Origin: Alphaproteobacteria bacterium
Lineage (GTDB): Bacteria > Pseudomonadota > Alphaproteobacteria > Rhizobiales > CAJQND01
Reading direction: 5' to 3'
Assembly: GCA_024227565.1 (NCBI GenBank)
Contig: JAAEUE010000129.1
Span: 1 to 48,404 of the forward strand
Length of the DNA stretch: 48,404 bases
Part shown: positions 16,115 through 24,290 of the stretch, piece by piece
Numbering within the stretch: position 1 is the first letter of the stretch
Layout of the letters: every line of letters starts with the position of its first letter
Position numbers and translations under genes: made by a program
The notes under the pieces: generated by a model
What the model saw: the letters and a program-made list of their open reading frames with translations, nothing else
The model's database searches: none
What the model was told of the DNA's origin: nothing

Positions 16115-17035
16115 TTAGTGCGTTTCGTTGGGGAGCGCGAACCTTACCCTTAGGTTCGTTGCATCACTGGGCGGTGCGGCCAGACGTGTCTTGAACGTCG
16201 CCGCTCCGTCCGGGTCAACCGTTTCCGGTTCTGCATTGAGTGTCCAGCTGTAGAGGCTTTGCTTGTGATCATCGAGCAAGGAGACGTGCAGCGGCGCCAA
16301 CTCGTGGGTGACTTGCGACACGTTGACAACCTTGCCCTCAATCTCCAGCACAAGGGCGCCCTCTTCCAGAACGCGCCTATAAGATATCTCCCGAAACTCA
16401 AGGCCGCGCGTGTTCACATTCACTCCCGCCTTGGCATAGAGCTGGGCGGCGGCAGGGAACAAGACCGTGACCTGCCGCGGGAAGGCCACAGCCGGCGCTG
16501 TTAGCACAACCACGCTGGCCGCCAGCGCGCACCATCCCCTGATGGTTTTCATCCGGTTTTGCCGCTTGCGTTGAAATGCCAGTTTCGCACTTGCAGAAGC
16601 ACGTGCCAGCCGGGCTGCTTCAGATTTTACATTAATCGTTTCCAGAGGTTCGGCGGCCGGAGGGGGCTCATGGGCCGGTGCCTCAACGACGACGAGCGCC
16701 GTGCCGGGTGCATCTGGGATCTCTTCGAACTCGAGGGTCTCAATCTGCTCTGGCTCGTTGATTTCGAAATCTACCGCATCCGCCGACGTTTCGAGCAGGG
16801 GCCCTTCTTCAATGTTGGGCTCATAGAATTGGGGAGACGCGGCGGCCACAGGGTCCGGGATTTCAGCGCCTTCAGCCGAAGGGGAGGTGTCAAAAATCAG
16901 CTCCGATTCGGGCAACGGCTCCATATGCGTCCAGATCTTCCGGCACCCTTCACATTGCACAAGTTTGCCCTCATCACCAATTACTGTGTCTGGGAGCTCG
17001 TAGGATGTTGCACAGTCTGGACAGGTGATTATCAT
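16115..17035 (-). CDS. Zinc-ribbon (MJ0042-type) membrane protein
   Basis: This 306-aa protein starts with an MJ0042-type zinc ribbon: CPDCATSYELPD followed by CEGCRKIW gives two CxxC pairs in the first 37 residues. A long acidic, proline- and alanine-rich linker spans about residues 40-135. A basic stretch with one transmembrane helix follows (WCALAASVVVLTAPAVAF, about residues 168-185). After it comes a C-terminal beta-rich domain of the DUF3426/FxLYD kind (LVLEIEGKVVNVSQVTHELA). The zinc ribbon should be cytoplasmic and the C-terminal domain periplasmic. Function is unknown. It is commonly found divergent from ftsE in Rhizobiales, as here. Confidence 0.82.
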   Translation of the reverse strand: MIITCPDCATSYELPDTVIGDEGKLVQCEGCRKIWTHMEPLPESELIFDTSPSAEGAEIPDPVAAASPQFYEPNIEEGPLLETSADAVDFEINEPEQIETLEFEEIPDAPGTALVVVEAPAHEPPPAAEPLETINVKSEAARLARASASAKLAFQRKRQNRMKTIRGWCALAASVVVLTAPAVAFPRQVTVLFPAAAQLYAKAGVNVNTRGLEFREISYRRVLEEGALVLEIEGKVVNVSQVTHELAPLHVSLLDDHKQSLYSWTLNAEPETVDPDGAATFKTRLAAPPSDATNLRVRFALPNETH

Positions 17036-17191
17036 CCACGTTGCCTTGTTGAGTGATTCGAATTCGAAAGGCTAGCCATGTTGGGCTGTCTAATCTGAGG
17101 CTTAGTTAGCGCGAAACCGGGTTAAGGGGCGGTTAACACAACGTCCAGAACCGGCACATTTGTGCGGAAGAACCAATGGGGAGAGAGTTCT

Positions 17192-17851
17192 TTGGTCAGG
17201 TTTGAAAATGTTGGCTTGCGCTACGGATTGGGGCCCGAAGTGCTTCGCGACGTCAATTTTCATCTAAAGAAGGGTTCGTTCCATTTTCTCACGGGGCCTT
17301 CTGGTGCCGGCAAGACGTCCTTGCTGCGGTTGATGTTTCTGTCGCTCAAGCCGAGCCGGGGGAACGCCCGGATCTTCGGTGCCGATATCGCAGCCATCTC
17401 CCCCAGCAAGCTTCCCAAGATGCGGCGCAAGATCGGCGTGGTGTTTCAAGATTTCCGTCTGCTTGACCATCTCACCACATTTGAGAATGTAGCCTTGCCG
17501 CTTCGGGTGCAAAAACAGAGACCGGCCTCCTATCGTGACGATGTTATGGAGCTGATCGAGTGGGTGGGCCTGGGCGCCCGGGCTGATTCCTATCCCCCCG
17601 TTTTGTCGGGCGGGGAGAAACAGCGCGCAGCGATTGCCCGGGCAGTGATTAGCAAACCGGATATGCTGCTTGCCGATGAGCCCACGGGGAATGTGGATTC
17701 TGCTCTTGGCGAGCGCCTTCTCAGACTGTTCATTGAACTCAACAAGGTCGGGACCACAGTGGTGCTGGCCACTCACGATCTGGAGCTCCTCAATCAATAT
17801 TCAGCACCGCGCCTGCAGCTGAAGGGCGGCGAACTCAACGTGACCGGGTGA
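17192..17851 (+). CDS. ftsE: Cell division ATP-binding protein FtsE
   Basis: This 219-aa ABC ATPase shows Walker A GPSGAGKT, the Q-loop VVFQDFRLL, signature LSGGEKQR and Walker B MLLADEPTG. LVRFENVGLRYG at the N-terminus is typical of FtsE. The TTG at 17192 with GGAGAGAG before it gives the normal FtsE length; a GTG at 17162 would add ten residues and is less likely. FtsE pairs with FtsX to control septal peptidoglycan hydrolysis at the divisome. FtsX follows after ten bases in the same operon. Confidence 0.93.
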   Translation: MVRFENVGLRYGLGPEVLRDVNFHLKKGSFHFLTGPSGAGKTSLLRLMFLSLKPSRGNARIFGADIAAISPSKLPKMRRKIGVVFQDFRLLDHLTTFENVALPLRVQKQRPASYRDDVMELIEWVGLGARADSYPPVLSGGEKQRAAIARAVISKPDMLLADEPTGNVDSALGERLLRLFIELNKVGTTVVLATHDLELLNQYSAPRLQLKGGELNVTG

Positions 17852-17861
17852 ACTTGAAAAG

Positions 17862-18806
17862 ATGCAAGCACGCGCGCCAAAACCTGCCAAATCAAGGTAC
17901 AAAGGCCGGATTTTCAGCCAAATCCTGCCGGATACCGGTCTGTCGGGCCGTGCCCTAACGGCCTCCATGAGCATCATGTGCTATTTGGCCTGCCTGGCGC
18001 TGGGCACGCTGATCATTGTCTCAAAATCGGTGAACCTCTGGTCCTCCAACATTGCCAGTGAAGTCACGGTTCAGATCAGACCGGCCAATGGGTCGGAAAT
18101 GCAGGCCGCCATCGACAAGGCGCTTGAGGTGTTGAAAGCCACGCCGGGGGTCACGGCGACCACCGTGCTGGACAAGTCGGATGCTGCCGAGCTGTTGGAG
18201 CCTTGGCTGGGCTCTGCGAAGGTGCTCGAGGAGTTGCCGATACCCCGGCTCATTTCGGTTGAAATCGATCCGGACAATCCGCCTGACTACGATCAGCTTG
18301 CCAACTCCATCTCTGTTGAGGTTCCCGGCGGCAGCCTTGACACCCATCGCCAATGGCAAGCGCAAATCACCCGCACGGCGGGCACGTTTACACTGTCGAG
18401 CTATGGCATATTGTTGCTGGTTTCGATTGCGGCCGTTGCGTTGGTGATCTTCGCTACACGGGCCGCGATGGAGGCCAACAGAGATACCATTCAGGTGTTG
18501 CATCTGGCTGGCGCCGAGAACAGCTTCATTGCGTTTCAGGTGCAACGCCACTTCCTGAAGATGGGGGCCCGCGCCGGAATCATCGGCATGATCGGGGGGC
18601 TGGCCAGTTTTGCAGCTCTAGGGTTCGCCACCAAGAGCGATCAGGCCGGCGATCTCGCCCAGGTGGGCCGGCAGCTTCTATATGGCCCACTGGCGTTCTC
18701 GCCAGAGAATTATGCTCTGCTGACAATTGTCCCTCTTGTGGCCACATTAATCAGTGTAACCACTGCACGACTGGCTGTTGTCAGCATGCTCCGGCGTGTT
18801 CTGTAG
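17862..18806 (+). CDS. ftsX: Cell division permease FtsX
   Basis: This 314-aa membrane protein has the FtsX layout. A cytoplasmic N-terminus precedes TM1 (about residues 35-55, SIMCYLACLALGTLIIV). A periplasmic domain to about residue 175 includes ATPGVTATTVLDK and LPIPRLISVEID. Three further TM segments lie at about 178-200, 232-252 and 280-302. With FtsE it forms the ABC-type complex that activates cell-wall hydrolases during division. It is immediately downstream of ftsE. Confidence 0.92.
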   Translation: MQARAPKPAKSRYKGRIFSQILPDTGLSGRALTASMSIMCYLACLALGTLIIVSKSVNLWSSNIASEVTVQIRPANGSEMQAAIDKALEVLKATPGVTATTVLDKSDAAELLEPWLGSAKVLEELPIPRLISVEIDPDNPPDYDQLANSISVEVPGGSLDTHRQWQAQITRTAGTFTLSSYGILLLVSIAAVALVIFATRAAMEANRDTIQVLHLAGAENSFIAFQVQRHFLKMGARAGIIGMIGGLASFAALGFATKSDQAGDLAQVGRQLLYGPLAFSPENYALLTIVPLVATLISVTTARLAVVSMLRRVL

Positions 18807-18873
18807 TCTCAAGAACGCTTCACGCGACTGGACAAATTGTGATGCTTGGTTTCAATAGGAAATTGAGAGCAAC

Positions 18874-19554
18874 GTGCCGAGTTGGCGAAATTTGATTGAT
18901 ATGGCTGAGATCCCACCAGAGCCGGCGCGAGAACGCCGGACCTCGAAGCTGGCAGGCTTGATTGTCCTGGCGGGCATGCTCGTCTCGATTGCGCTTATTG
19001 TCGGCTTTTTCAGGTTTACCTCCGCTCTCGAACAGCAGGTGCAGCTGAGCGATAAGAAGGCTGATGCAATTGTGGTTCTCACCGGGGCAACAGGGCGTAT
19101 CAGGACCGGGCTCGAGCTCTTGCGAAGCAAAAAGGGCAAACGGTTGCTGATCAGCGGGGTTCATCCGGCCACCACCTCCAAACAGCTTGTTGAGGCAACA
19201 AAAACCTCAAAGGAGGTGTTCAGTTGTTGTGTTGATCTTGGCCGGGTTGCGAAAAACACCATTGGCAACGCACTGGAGGCTGCAGACTGGGCCAACAAGA
19301 ACAACTACAAAAGCCTGATCCTGGTGACTTCGGCATTCCATATGCCGCGCACCCTGATCGAGTTTGGCAACGCCATGCCGGGCCTGCGGCTCATCCCGCA
19401 TCCGGTTAAGATGCCCTCGCAAAAATGGTGGACCAACGCCCGAACGGCGGCTCGATTTGCCCGAGAATATTCCAAGTTGATCTTGTCGTGGGTGCGCACA
19501 GGTCTGTTTCCCGGCACCAGAACAAGCCAGCTGGCGAACTCAGGAGCTCTTTGA
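18874..19554 (+). CDS. YdcF-like (DUF218) membrane-anchored protein
   Basis: This 226-aa protein has one N-terminal transmembrane segment (about residues 29-48, LAGLIVLAGMLVSIALIVGF) and a periplasmic DUF218/YdcF domain. Family signatures are ADAIVVLTGATGRIRTGLEL, KRLLISGVHP, the central KNTIGNA and LILVTSAFHMPRT. Members such as SanA/ElyC affect cell-envelope integrity, and the fold suggests nucleotide or polyprenyl-phosphate binding. A GTG at 18874 with GAGAG upstream is used; an ATG at 18901 would shorten it by nine residues. It follows ftsX by 67 bases, the same order as in other Rhizobiales, so a cell-wall role is likely. Confidence 0.85.
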   Translation: MPSWRNLIDMAEIPPEPARERRTSKLAGLIVLAGMLVSIALIVGFFRFTSALEQQVQLSDKKADAIVVLTGATGRIRTGLELLRSKKGKRLLISGVHPATTSKQLVEATKTSKEVFSCCVDLGRVAKNTIGNALEAADWANKNNYKSLILVTSAFHMPRTLIEFGNAMPGLRLIPHPVKMPSQKWWTNARTAARFAREYSKLILSWVRTGLFPGTRTSQLANSGAL

Positions 19555-19681
19555 AGCGCGTTTCGTTAACCATACCGGTGGATCAGCACCTGTCATCGAC
19601 TTGCAGGGAAGGGACCAGATGTGGTAGAAACAAAGAGGGAACATTTTCGTTCCTCTGGCCACTCTCTAGACACCGTGCAGC

Positions 19682-22045
19682 ATGAGCAAACATTCAACCA
19701 TCACACCTGAGAGCCTGCCGGCCATCTCAGGCGATATTTGGCAAATGAAGTACCGTTTTGCCGGCACGCCCGACATTGCGGCCGACAAGTCTGTTGCAGA
19801 CAGTTGGCGCCGGGTGGCTCGTGCCCTTGCGGTTGCCGAGCCTGAGGGTGCACGGGATGAGCGGGAAGCGGAATTCTACGAAGCTTTAAGCGGCTATCGC
19901 TTTTTGCCGGCCGGGCGCATTCTTTCGGGGGCTGGAACCGGGCGCAGCAAGGTCACGTTGTTCAATTGCTTCGTCATGGGCACATTGGAAGATGACATGG
20001 CGAATATTTTCGCCGGTCTCCAGGAAGCAGCCCTCACCATGCAGCAGGGCGGCGGCATTGGGCATGACTTCTCCACGCTCCGGCCCAAAGGCGCGCCGGT
20101 GCGCGGGGTTGGCGCGGATGCATCGGGACCGCTCAGCTTCATGGATGTGTGGAATGCCATGTGCCGCACCATCATGTCGGCCGGATCCCGGCGCGGCGCC
20201 ATGATGGCGACAATGCGCTGCGACCATCCTGATATTGAGGATTTCATTTCCGCCAAGCGTGAACGTGGGCGCCTGGCCATGTTCAATCTGTCGGTGCTGG
20301 TCACCGATGCGTTCATGGAGGCGGTGAAGGCCAATACCGATTGGCCATTGGTGTTTTCTGGGACGGTGTACAAAACCATCAAGGCACGCGAGCTTTGGGA
20401 CAAGATCATGCGGGCAACCTTTGATTATGCCGAGCCGGGCGTGATCTTCATTGACCGTATCAACCAAGCCAACAATCTGGGCTACTGCGAAACCATCAAC
20501 AGCACCAATCCGTGCGGTGAGCAGCCTCTGCCGCCTTATGGCGCGTGTCTTCTGGGCTCAATCAATCTGGCTGCTCTGGTGGCTGATGCTTTCGGATCCA
20601 AGGCAGCGGTTGATGAAGATGAATTGGCCCGCCTTGTCACCGCCGCCGTTCGAATGATGGACAATGTGGTGAGCATTTCGCGCTATCCGCTTGAGCCCCA
20701 GCGCAAGGAAGCTGAAGCAAAACGGCGCATCGGTCTTGGCGTAACCGGGCTTGCTGATGCGCTGATGATGTGTGGCTTGAAATATGGTTCTGATGCTGCG
20801 GCCCGTCAGGCTGGCGCCTGGATGCAGAAGATCGAGCGGGCTGCTTATCTTGCCAGCGCGCAGCTTGCAGAAGAAAAGGGCGCCTTTCCGTTGTTCGACA
20901 AGGAGGCCTATCTGGCCCGGCCCCATATCGCGGGGCTTGAGGAGGACGTGCGCGAAGCGATTGGCCGGCATGGCATTCGGAACGCACTGCTCACTTCAAT
21001 AGCGCCTACCGGGACAATCTCTTTGTTTGCCGGCAACGTCTCCTCGGGCATAGAACCAGTGTTCGCCTGGAGTTATCAGCGCAGCGTGCTGGAGCCGGAC
21101 GGGAACCGCAGAACGGAAACCGTCTCTGATTTTGCCCATGGGGCCTACAGGGCGAAGTTTGGCGCCGATGCAGAGCTGCCTGATTACTTCGTTACCGCGC
21201 AGGACCTTACCCCGGCCGATCACATCACCATGCAGGCAGCAATGCAGCCGCATGTGGACAGCTCGATCTCAAAAACCGTGAACGTGCCTGAAACAATCTC
21301 GTTTGAAGATTTCCGCGAGGTTTATGCGCGGGCGTATGAAAGCGGTCTGAAGGGATGCACTACCTATCGCCCGAACGAGATCACCGGATCCGTGCTCAGC
21401 GTTTCGGACGGTGATGCTGCCGGTGAAGATGAAACAAGTGCCGAGCCCCTGTTGCCCCTGGAGGCCACCCTGCCCATTTTTGCGGACCAGGATGGCGCCG
21501 ACGTGGTCTACATGCAGCAGCCGTTGGAGCGTGAGCAGGTTCTGCCAGGCTTTACCTACAAGCTCAAATGGGCTGATTCCAGCCATGCCATCTATGTGAC
21601 CTTGAACGACATCGTTCAAAACGGCCGGCGCAGGCCGTTTGAGATTTTCATCAACTCCAAGAACATGGAGCACTATGCCTGGACGGTTGCTCTGACCCGG
21701 ATGATCTCAGCGGTGTTCCGGCGTGGCGGCGATGTGTCGTTCGTGGTGGAAGAGCTCAAAGCGGTTTTCGACCCGCGCGGCGGCCAGTGGATGGAGGGCA
21801 AGTATGTGCCCAGCCTGCTGGCAGCGATCGGCGGCATTATTGAGCGGCACATGGTGGACACAGGTTTCTTGAAGCCTGGTCAGGCCGGCGAACTGGCAGA
21901 CCCAGAGGCGGCCAAACAGGTGATGGTGGTGAACGATGGCGTTGGCAGCAGCATGCGCCAGTGTCCACGTTGCGGCGATGCGGCTCTCACGTTCCAGGAA
22001 GGCTGCGAGACATGCCTGTCGTGCGGCCATTCAAAATGCGGCTGA
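19682..22045 (+). CDS. nrdJ: Adenosylcobalamin-dependent (class II) ribonucleotide reductase
   Basis: This 787-aa class II reductase converts ribonucleotides to deoxyribonucleotides using an adenosylcobalamin-derived radical, independent of oxygen. Key residues are present: C96 (LFNCF) and C289 (GACLLGSINL) as the redox pair, thiyl-radical C278 with N276 and E280 in NPCGEQPL, and the GTISL-type loop IAPTGTISLFAG. The C-terminus carries a cysteine-rich zinc-type segment (CPRCGDAAL, then CETCLSCGHSKCG) that regenerates the active-site thiols in this group. The length fits the shorter NrdJ type rather than the roughly 1200-aa form common in alphaproteobacteria. No B12 riboswitch is seen in the 127-base leader. 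Confidence 0.95.
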   Translation: MSKHSTITPESLPAISGDIWQMKYRFAGTPDIAADKSVADSWRRVARALAVAEPEGARDEREAEFYEALSGYRFLPAGRILSGAGTGRSKVTLFNCFVMGTLEDDMANIFAGLQEAALTMQQGGGIGHDFSTLRPKGAPVRGVGADASGPLSFMDVWNAMCRTIMSAGSRRGAMMATMRCDHPDIEDFISAKRERGRLAMFNLSVLVTDAFMEAVKANTDWPLVFSGTVYKTIKARELWDKIMRATFDYAEPGVIFIDRINQANNLGYCETINSTNPCGEQPLPPYGACLLGSINLAALVADAFGSKAAVDEDELARLVTAAVRMMDNVVSISRYPLEPQRKEAEAKRRIGLGVTGLADALMMCGLKYGSDAAARQAGAWMQKIERAAYLASAQLAEEKGAFPLFDKEAYLARPHIAGLEEDVREAIGRHGIRNALLTSIAPTGTISLFAGNVSSGIEPVFAWSYQRSVLEPDGNRRTETVSDFAHGAYRAKFGADAELPDYFVTAQDLTPADHITMQAAMQPHVDSSISKTVNVPETISFEDFREVYARAYESGLKGCTTYRPNEITGSVLSVSDGDAAGEDETSAEPLLPLEATLPIFADQDGADVVYMQQPLEREQVLPGFTYKLKWADSSHAIYVTLNDIVQNGRRRPFEIFINSKNMEHYAWTVALTRMISAVFRRGGDVSFVVEELKAVFDPRGGQWMEGKYVPSLLAAIGGIIERHMVDTGFLKPGQAGELADPEAAKQVMVVNDGVGSSMRQCPRCGDAALTFQEGCETCLSCGHSKCG

Positions 22046-22064
22046 CATTCTAAGCAAAATTTAC

Positions 22065-22102
22065 TTGCTATTAATGATCAATGTTCTATATTTGTTCTCA
22101 TG
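22065..22102 (+). promoter_or_regulatory. Promoter overlapped by an alphaproteobacterial LexA box, probably giving a leaderless transcript
   Basis: GTTC-N7-GTTC at 22083-22097 exactly matches the alphaproteobacterial SOS (LexA) box. A promoter is superimposed: TTGCTA (22065-22070), a 16-base spacer and TATATT (22087-22092). The predicted start lies at about 22099-22100, where the next gene's ATG begins. No ribosome-binding site precedes that ATG. Confidence 0.7.
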
Positions 22103-22585
22103 AACGAGAACATCAAAAACACCACATCATCAACGTCAGAAACCCTTCGTCTGGGCGGTCGTTTTCATTATTGGTCAGGCCAATCCGGGTCCCGTTACAT
22201 CTTCTCGATCTACAAGCCCGGCTCCTGTCCGCCATTGCCCGGCGCGGTGTATGTCATCGCCAACAAGCGCCCTGATGGCAGCAGGGATGCCCTGGCGATC
22301 GGACGCTTCCCAGCTGTATGGGAATGTGCCAGCCGGGAGGCTGCAAAGCTCATTCGGGCTTCAGGCGGCGATGAGGTGCATGTCCACCTTCTGGCTGAAA
22401 ATGACCAGGAAGCTGAAGACATTGTCTGCGACTTGAAGCCTGCTCTTGGCGGAGTGGTGCGTCTTCGCCCCTCTGCCCCAGTGCGCCGGCCTCAGGCTAT
22501 TGTCCCGGGAGATGGATTTTCAGACGAGCACATTGACTTGTTCGGTTTGAACGAAATTGCTGCCCCACAAGCAACGGCCGCCTAG
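22100..22585 (+). CDS. Conserved hypothetical protein under apparent SOS control
   Basis: Not assigned to a named family. The 161-aa product starts MNENIKNTTSSTSETLRLGG and has a central conserved-looking core (about residues 22-110: GRFHYWSGQSGSRYIFSIYK, then PPLPGAVYVIANKRPDG, then AIGRFPAVW and DEVHVHLLAEN), followed by a proline/alanine-rich tail. No signal peptide or membrane segment is seen. A LexA box and promoter sit directly on the start codon, so it should be induced by DNA damage. It follows the class II reductase by 54 bases. Related alphaproteobacteria appear, from memory, to keep a similar gene beside this type of NrdJ, which suggests a role linked to nucleotide supply or repair. 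Its biochemical function is unknown. Confidence 0.75.
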   Translation: MNENIKNTTSSTSETLRLGGRFHYWSGQSGSRYIFSIYKPGSCPPLPGAVYVIANKRPDGSRDALAIGRFPAVWECASREAAKLIRASGGDEVHVHLLAENDQEAEDIVCDLKPALGGVVRLRPSAPVRRPQAIVPGDGFSDEHIDLFGLNEIAAPQATAA

Positions 22586-22638
22586 AGCGGTGTGAGATGT
22601 CTAGACGAGGAACAACCCGTCTTACGCCGCTCTAGTGC
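22584..22638. terminator. Inverted repeat between convergent genes
   Basis: TAGAGCGG and CCGCTCTA arms flank an inner GACGAG/CCCGTC stem, spanning the stop codons of both convergent genes. It is a plausible bidirectional terminator, but without a strong T-run. CTAGAGCGG-type ends also occur in dispersed alphaproteobacterial palindromes. Confidence 0.5.
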
Positions 22639-23164
22639 CGTTCTGAAGGTGGCGCACCAGCTCTTCAAGTTTGCTGTCGTGAATGCCGGACTCGCGCATA
22701 TGCTCGACCGTTTTCACCACATATTCCGGGTTCTCGCCGGAGTGACCTATCCCTTGCCGGACAAATCTTAGCTGATCATCGACTGAAAGACTGCCCGCAT
22801 ATTGCACGTGGGTCCGGTCAACCAGATACACCAGAGCTGTCACCGTCCGGGGGTCCGGCTCCAGAAGCTTGAGCTGCACATACTCTTCCCGGTAAACCAT
22901 GGTCACCTGTTCGCGCGCCCGCAGATATTCCACCGTATCTTCCCAATGTTCCGGCGCAACCTGGTAGGCTGCCCCGCGGCAGGCCCCGCCCTTGTCCAGG
23001 CCCATAACCAATCCTGGTTGGTCTTCTGTTCCCCGATGATAAAAGGAGTAGACGCAGAGCTGCCGGTGTGCCCCATAGAGGCGCGCAGGCGAGCGCGCCA
23101 AATGAGGAAACCCAGGCTTCCACATCAGCGAGCCATAGCCAAACACCCAGAACTCGTCCATCAT
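22622..23164 (-). CDS. ChaC-family gamma-glutamylcyclotransferase
   Basis: This 180-aa protein has the ChaC fold. The FGYGSLMWKPGFP substrate-binding loop is at residues 8-20, and the catalytic glutamate is E85 in YLRAREQ. ChaC enzymes split glutathione into 5-oxoproline and cysteinylglycine in the cytoplasm. The length matches bacterial ChaC proteins. It converges on the SOS-linked gene and is divergent from the DUF2125 gene 44 bases away. The start is one of two adjacent ATGs, with only a weak ribosome-binding site. Confidence 0.87.
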   Translation of the reverse strand: MMDEFWVFGYGSLMWKPGFPHLARSPARLYGAHRQLCVYSFYHRGTEDQPGLVMGLDKGGACRGAAYQVAPEHWEDTVEYLRAREQVTMVYREEYVQLKLLEPDPRTVTALVYLVDRTHVQYAGSLSVDDQLRFVRQGIGHSGENPEYVVKTVEHMRESGIHDSKLEELVRHLQNGTRAA

Positions 23165-23207
23165 TAAGACCCGTATTTGAGAACACCTAACGTCGTCACT
23201 TACAAGA

Positions 23208-24290
23208 ATGAACCCATCGAAGAAACCCTGGCGTATGCTCGTGCCACTTTTGACCGTCCTGGCACTCTGGGGTGCGTGGTCGGTCGGCTGGGTTGTGATC
23301 TCACAGATTGCTCAGGAAAAGTTTGCCCAATGGCGCGAAAAGTCGGCAACCAAGGGCCTCAGTCTGGTCTGCGCCAAGGAAAGTTGGGGCGGTTATCCGT
23401 TCCGCATTGAGGTTGGCTGCAACGGGTTTGCCCTGGAAAAGAAAAACAAAAAGTCCAGGCTGGCGATTGAGTTTCAAAGTGTCGATGCCGTCGCGCAGGC
23501 CTACAAGCCGTGGCACATCATCTTGAAGCTCACCGCTCCTCTCAAGTTAGAGCTTTCGCGGGGCGGAGGCTCGGAGACCACCACACTGATCAAAGCTGAT
23601 CATCAACCCAGTCTTGCCAGCGTGGTGCTGAAAGATCGAATAAACCCGGAAGTCTCGATCCTGTTCGAGAAAATCTCCGGCTCCATCACAGATCAGGCGG
23701 GTGCTGCAAACTTTTCCCTCGGGGACTTTCAGATCGAAAAGTTGAATCTGCATGGCCGCATTGAACGCGAGCTGAAAGAAGGCCAGGCCGATTACGCCGT
23801 CGCGGCAACAGCCGACACGCTGCACTATGACGGGCCGCTCCGCGATCCTGCGGATGGGGGGCCAATCAAGCTTGACGCAATTAACTTCAACGGCATCGCC
23901 GAACGCCTGCCCATGCCACTTGCGGCCAACTTGCAAAAAACATTACGGATTTGGGCCGCGAATGAGGGCCGGCTGAAGATCAATCAACTGGAGGTCAAGC
24001 AGGAGGCCATCACCGCCCGCTCAAGCGGGTTTGTCACCGCCAGCCAAGAAGGCCAATTGAGCGGCAAGGTCAAAACCGCAGTCCTCAATCTGGACAACGC
24101 CATCGACAAAATGGTGACCGCCGGGCGCCTCACAGCAAATGATGCAAAGATTTCCAAGGGCCTGTTCAAAATGCTATCCGGCAACAACCCCAACGGTGAA
24201 GTGATCACCGATTTCCGCATCAAGAACGGAAAGCTCTATTTTGGGCCGTTCAAGCTTCTGAAGCTCGCCCCGATTTTCAAGCCCAACTAG
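23208..24290 (+). CDS. DUF2125 domain protein
   Basis: This 360-aa DUF2125 protein is a conserved alphaproteobacterial envelope protein of unknown function. It begins with a basic tail and one transmembrane or uncleaved signal segment (residues 10-32, MLVPLLTVLALWGAWSVGW). The rest is predicted periplasmic and beta-rich, starting with the hallmark WGGYPFRIEVGC. Its position beside tyrC and hisC is the usual one in Rhizobiales. It converges with tyrC, and their stop codons share one CTAG at 24287-24290, so the two coding ends overlap by four bases. Confidence 0.85.
   Translation: MNPSKKPWRMLVPLLTVLALWGAWSVGWVVISQIAQEKFAQWREKSATKGLSLVCAKESWGGYPFRIEVGCNGFALEKKNKKSRLAIEFQSVDAVAQAYKPWHIILKLTAPLKLELSRGGGSETTTLIKADHQPSLASVVLKDRINPEVSILFEKISGSITDQAGAANFSLGDFQIEKLNLHGRIERELKEGQADYAVAATADTLHYDGPLRDPADGGPIKLDAINFNGIAERLPMPLAANLQKTLRIWAANEGRLKINQLEVKQEAITARSSGFVTASQEGQLSGKVKTAVLNLDNAIDKMVTAGRLTANDAKISKGLFKMLSGNNPNGEVITDFRIKNGKLYFGPFKLLKLAPIFKPN

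Noticed and set aside
19634..19660. GAAC-N6-GTTC as a second LexA box
   Set aside because: It is an inverted, not direct, arrangement; the alphaproteobacterial box is GTTC-N7-GTTC. More likely a simple hairpin.
19555..19681. Cobalamin riboswitch before the B12-dependent reductase
   Set aside because: The leader is only 127 bases and shows no B12-box-like sequence; only a short GAAC/GTTC hairpin is present.
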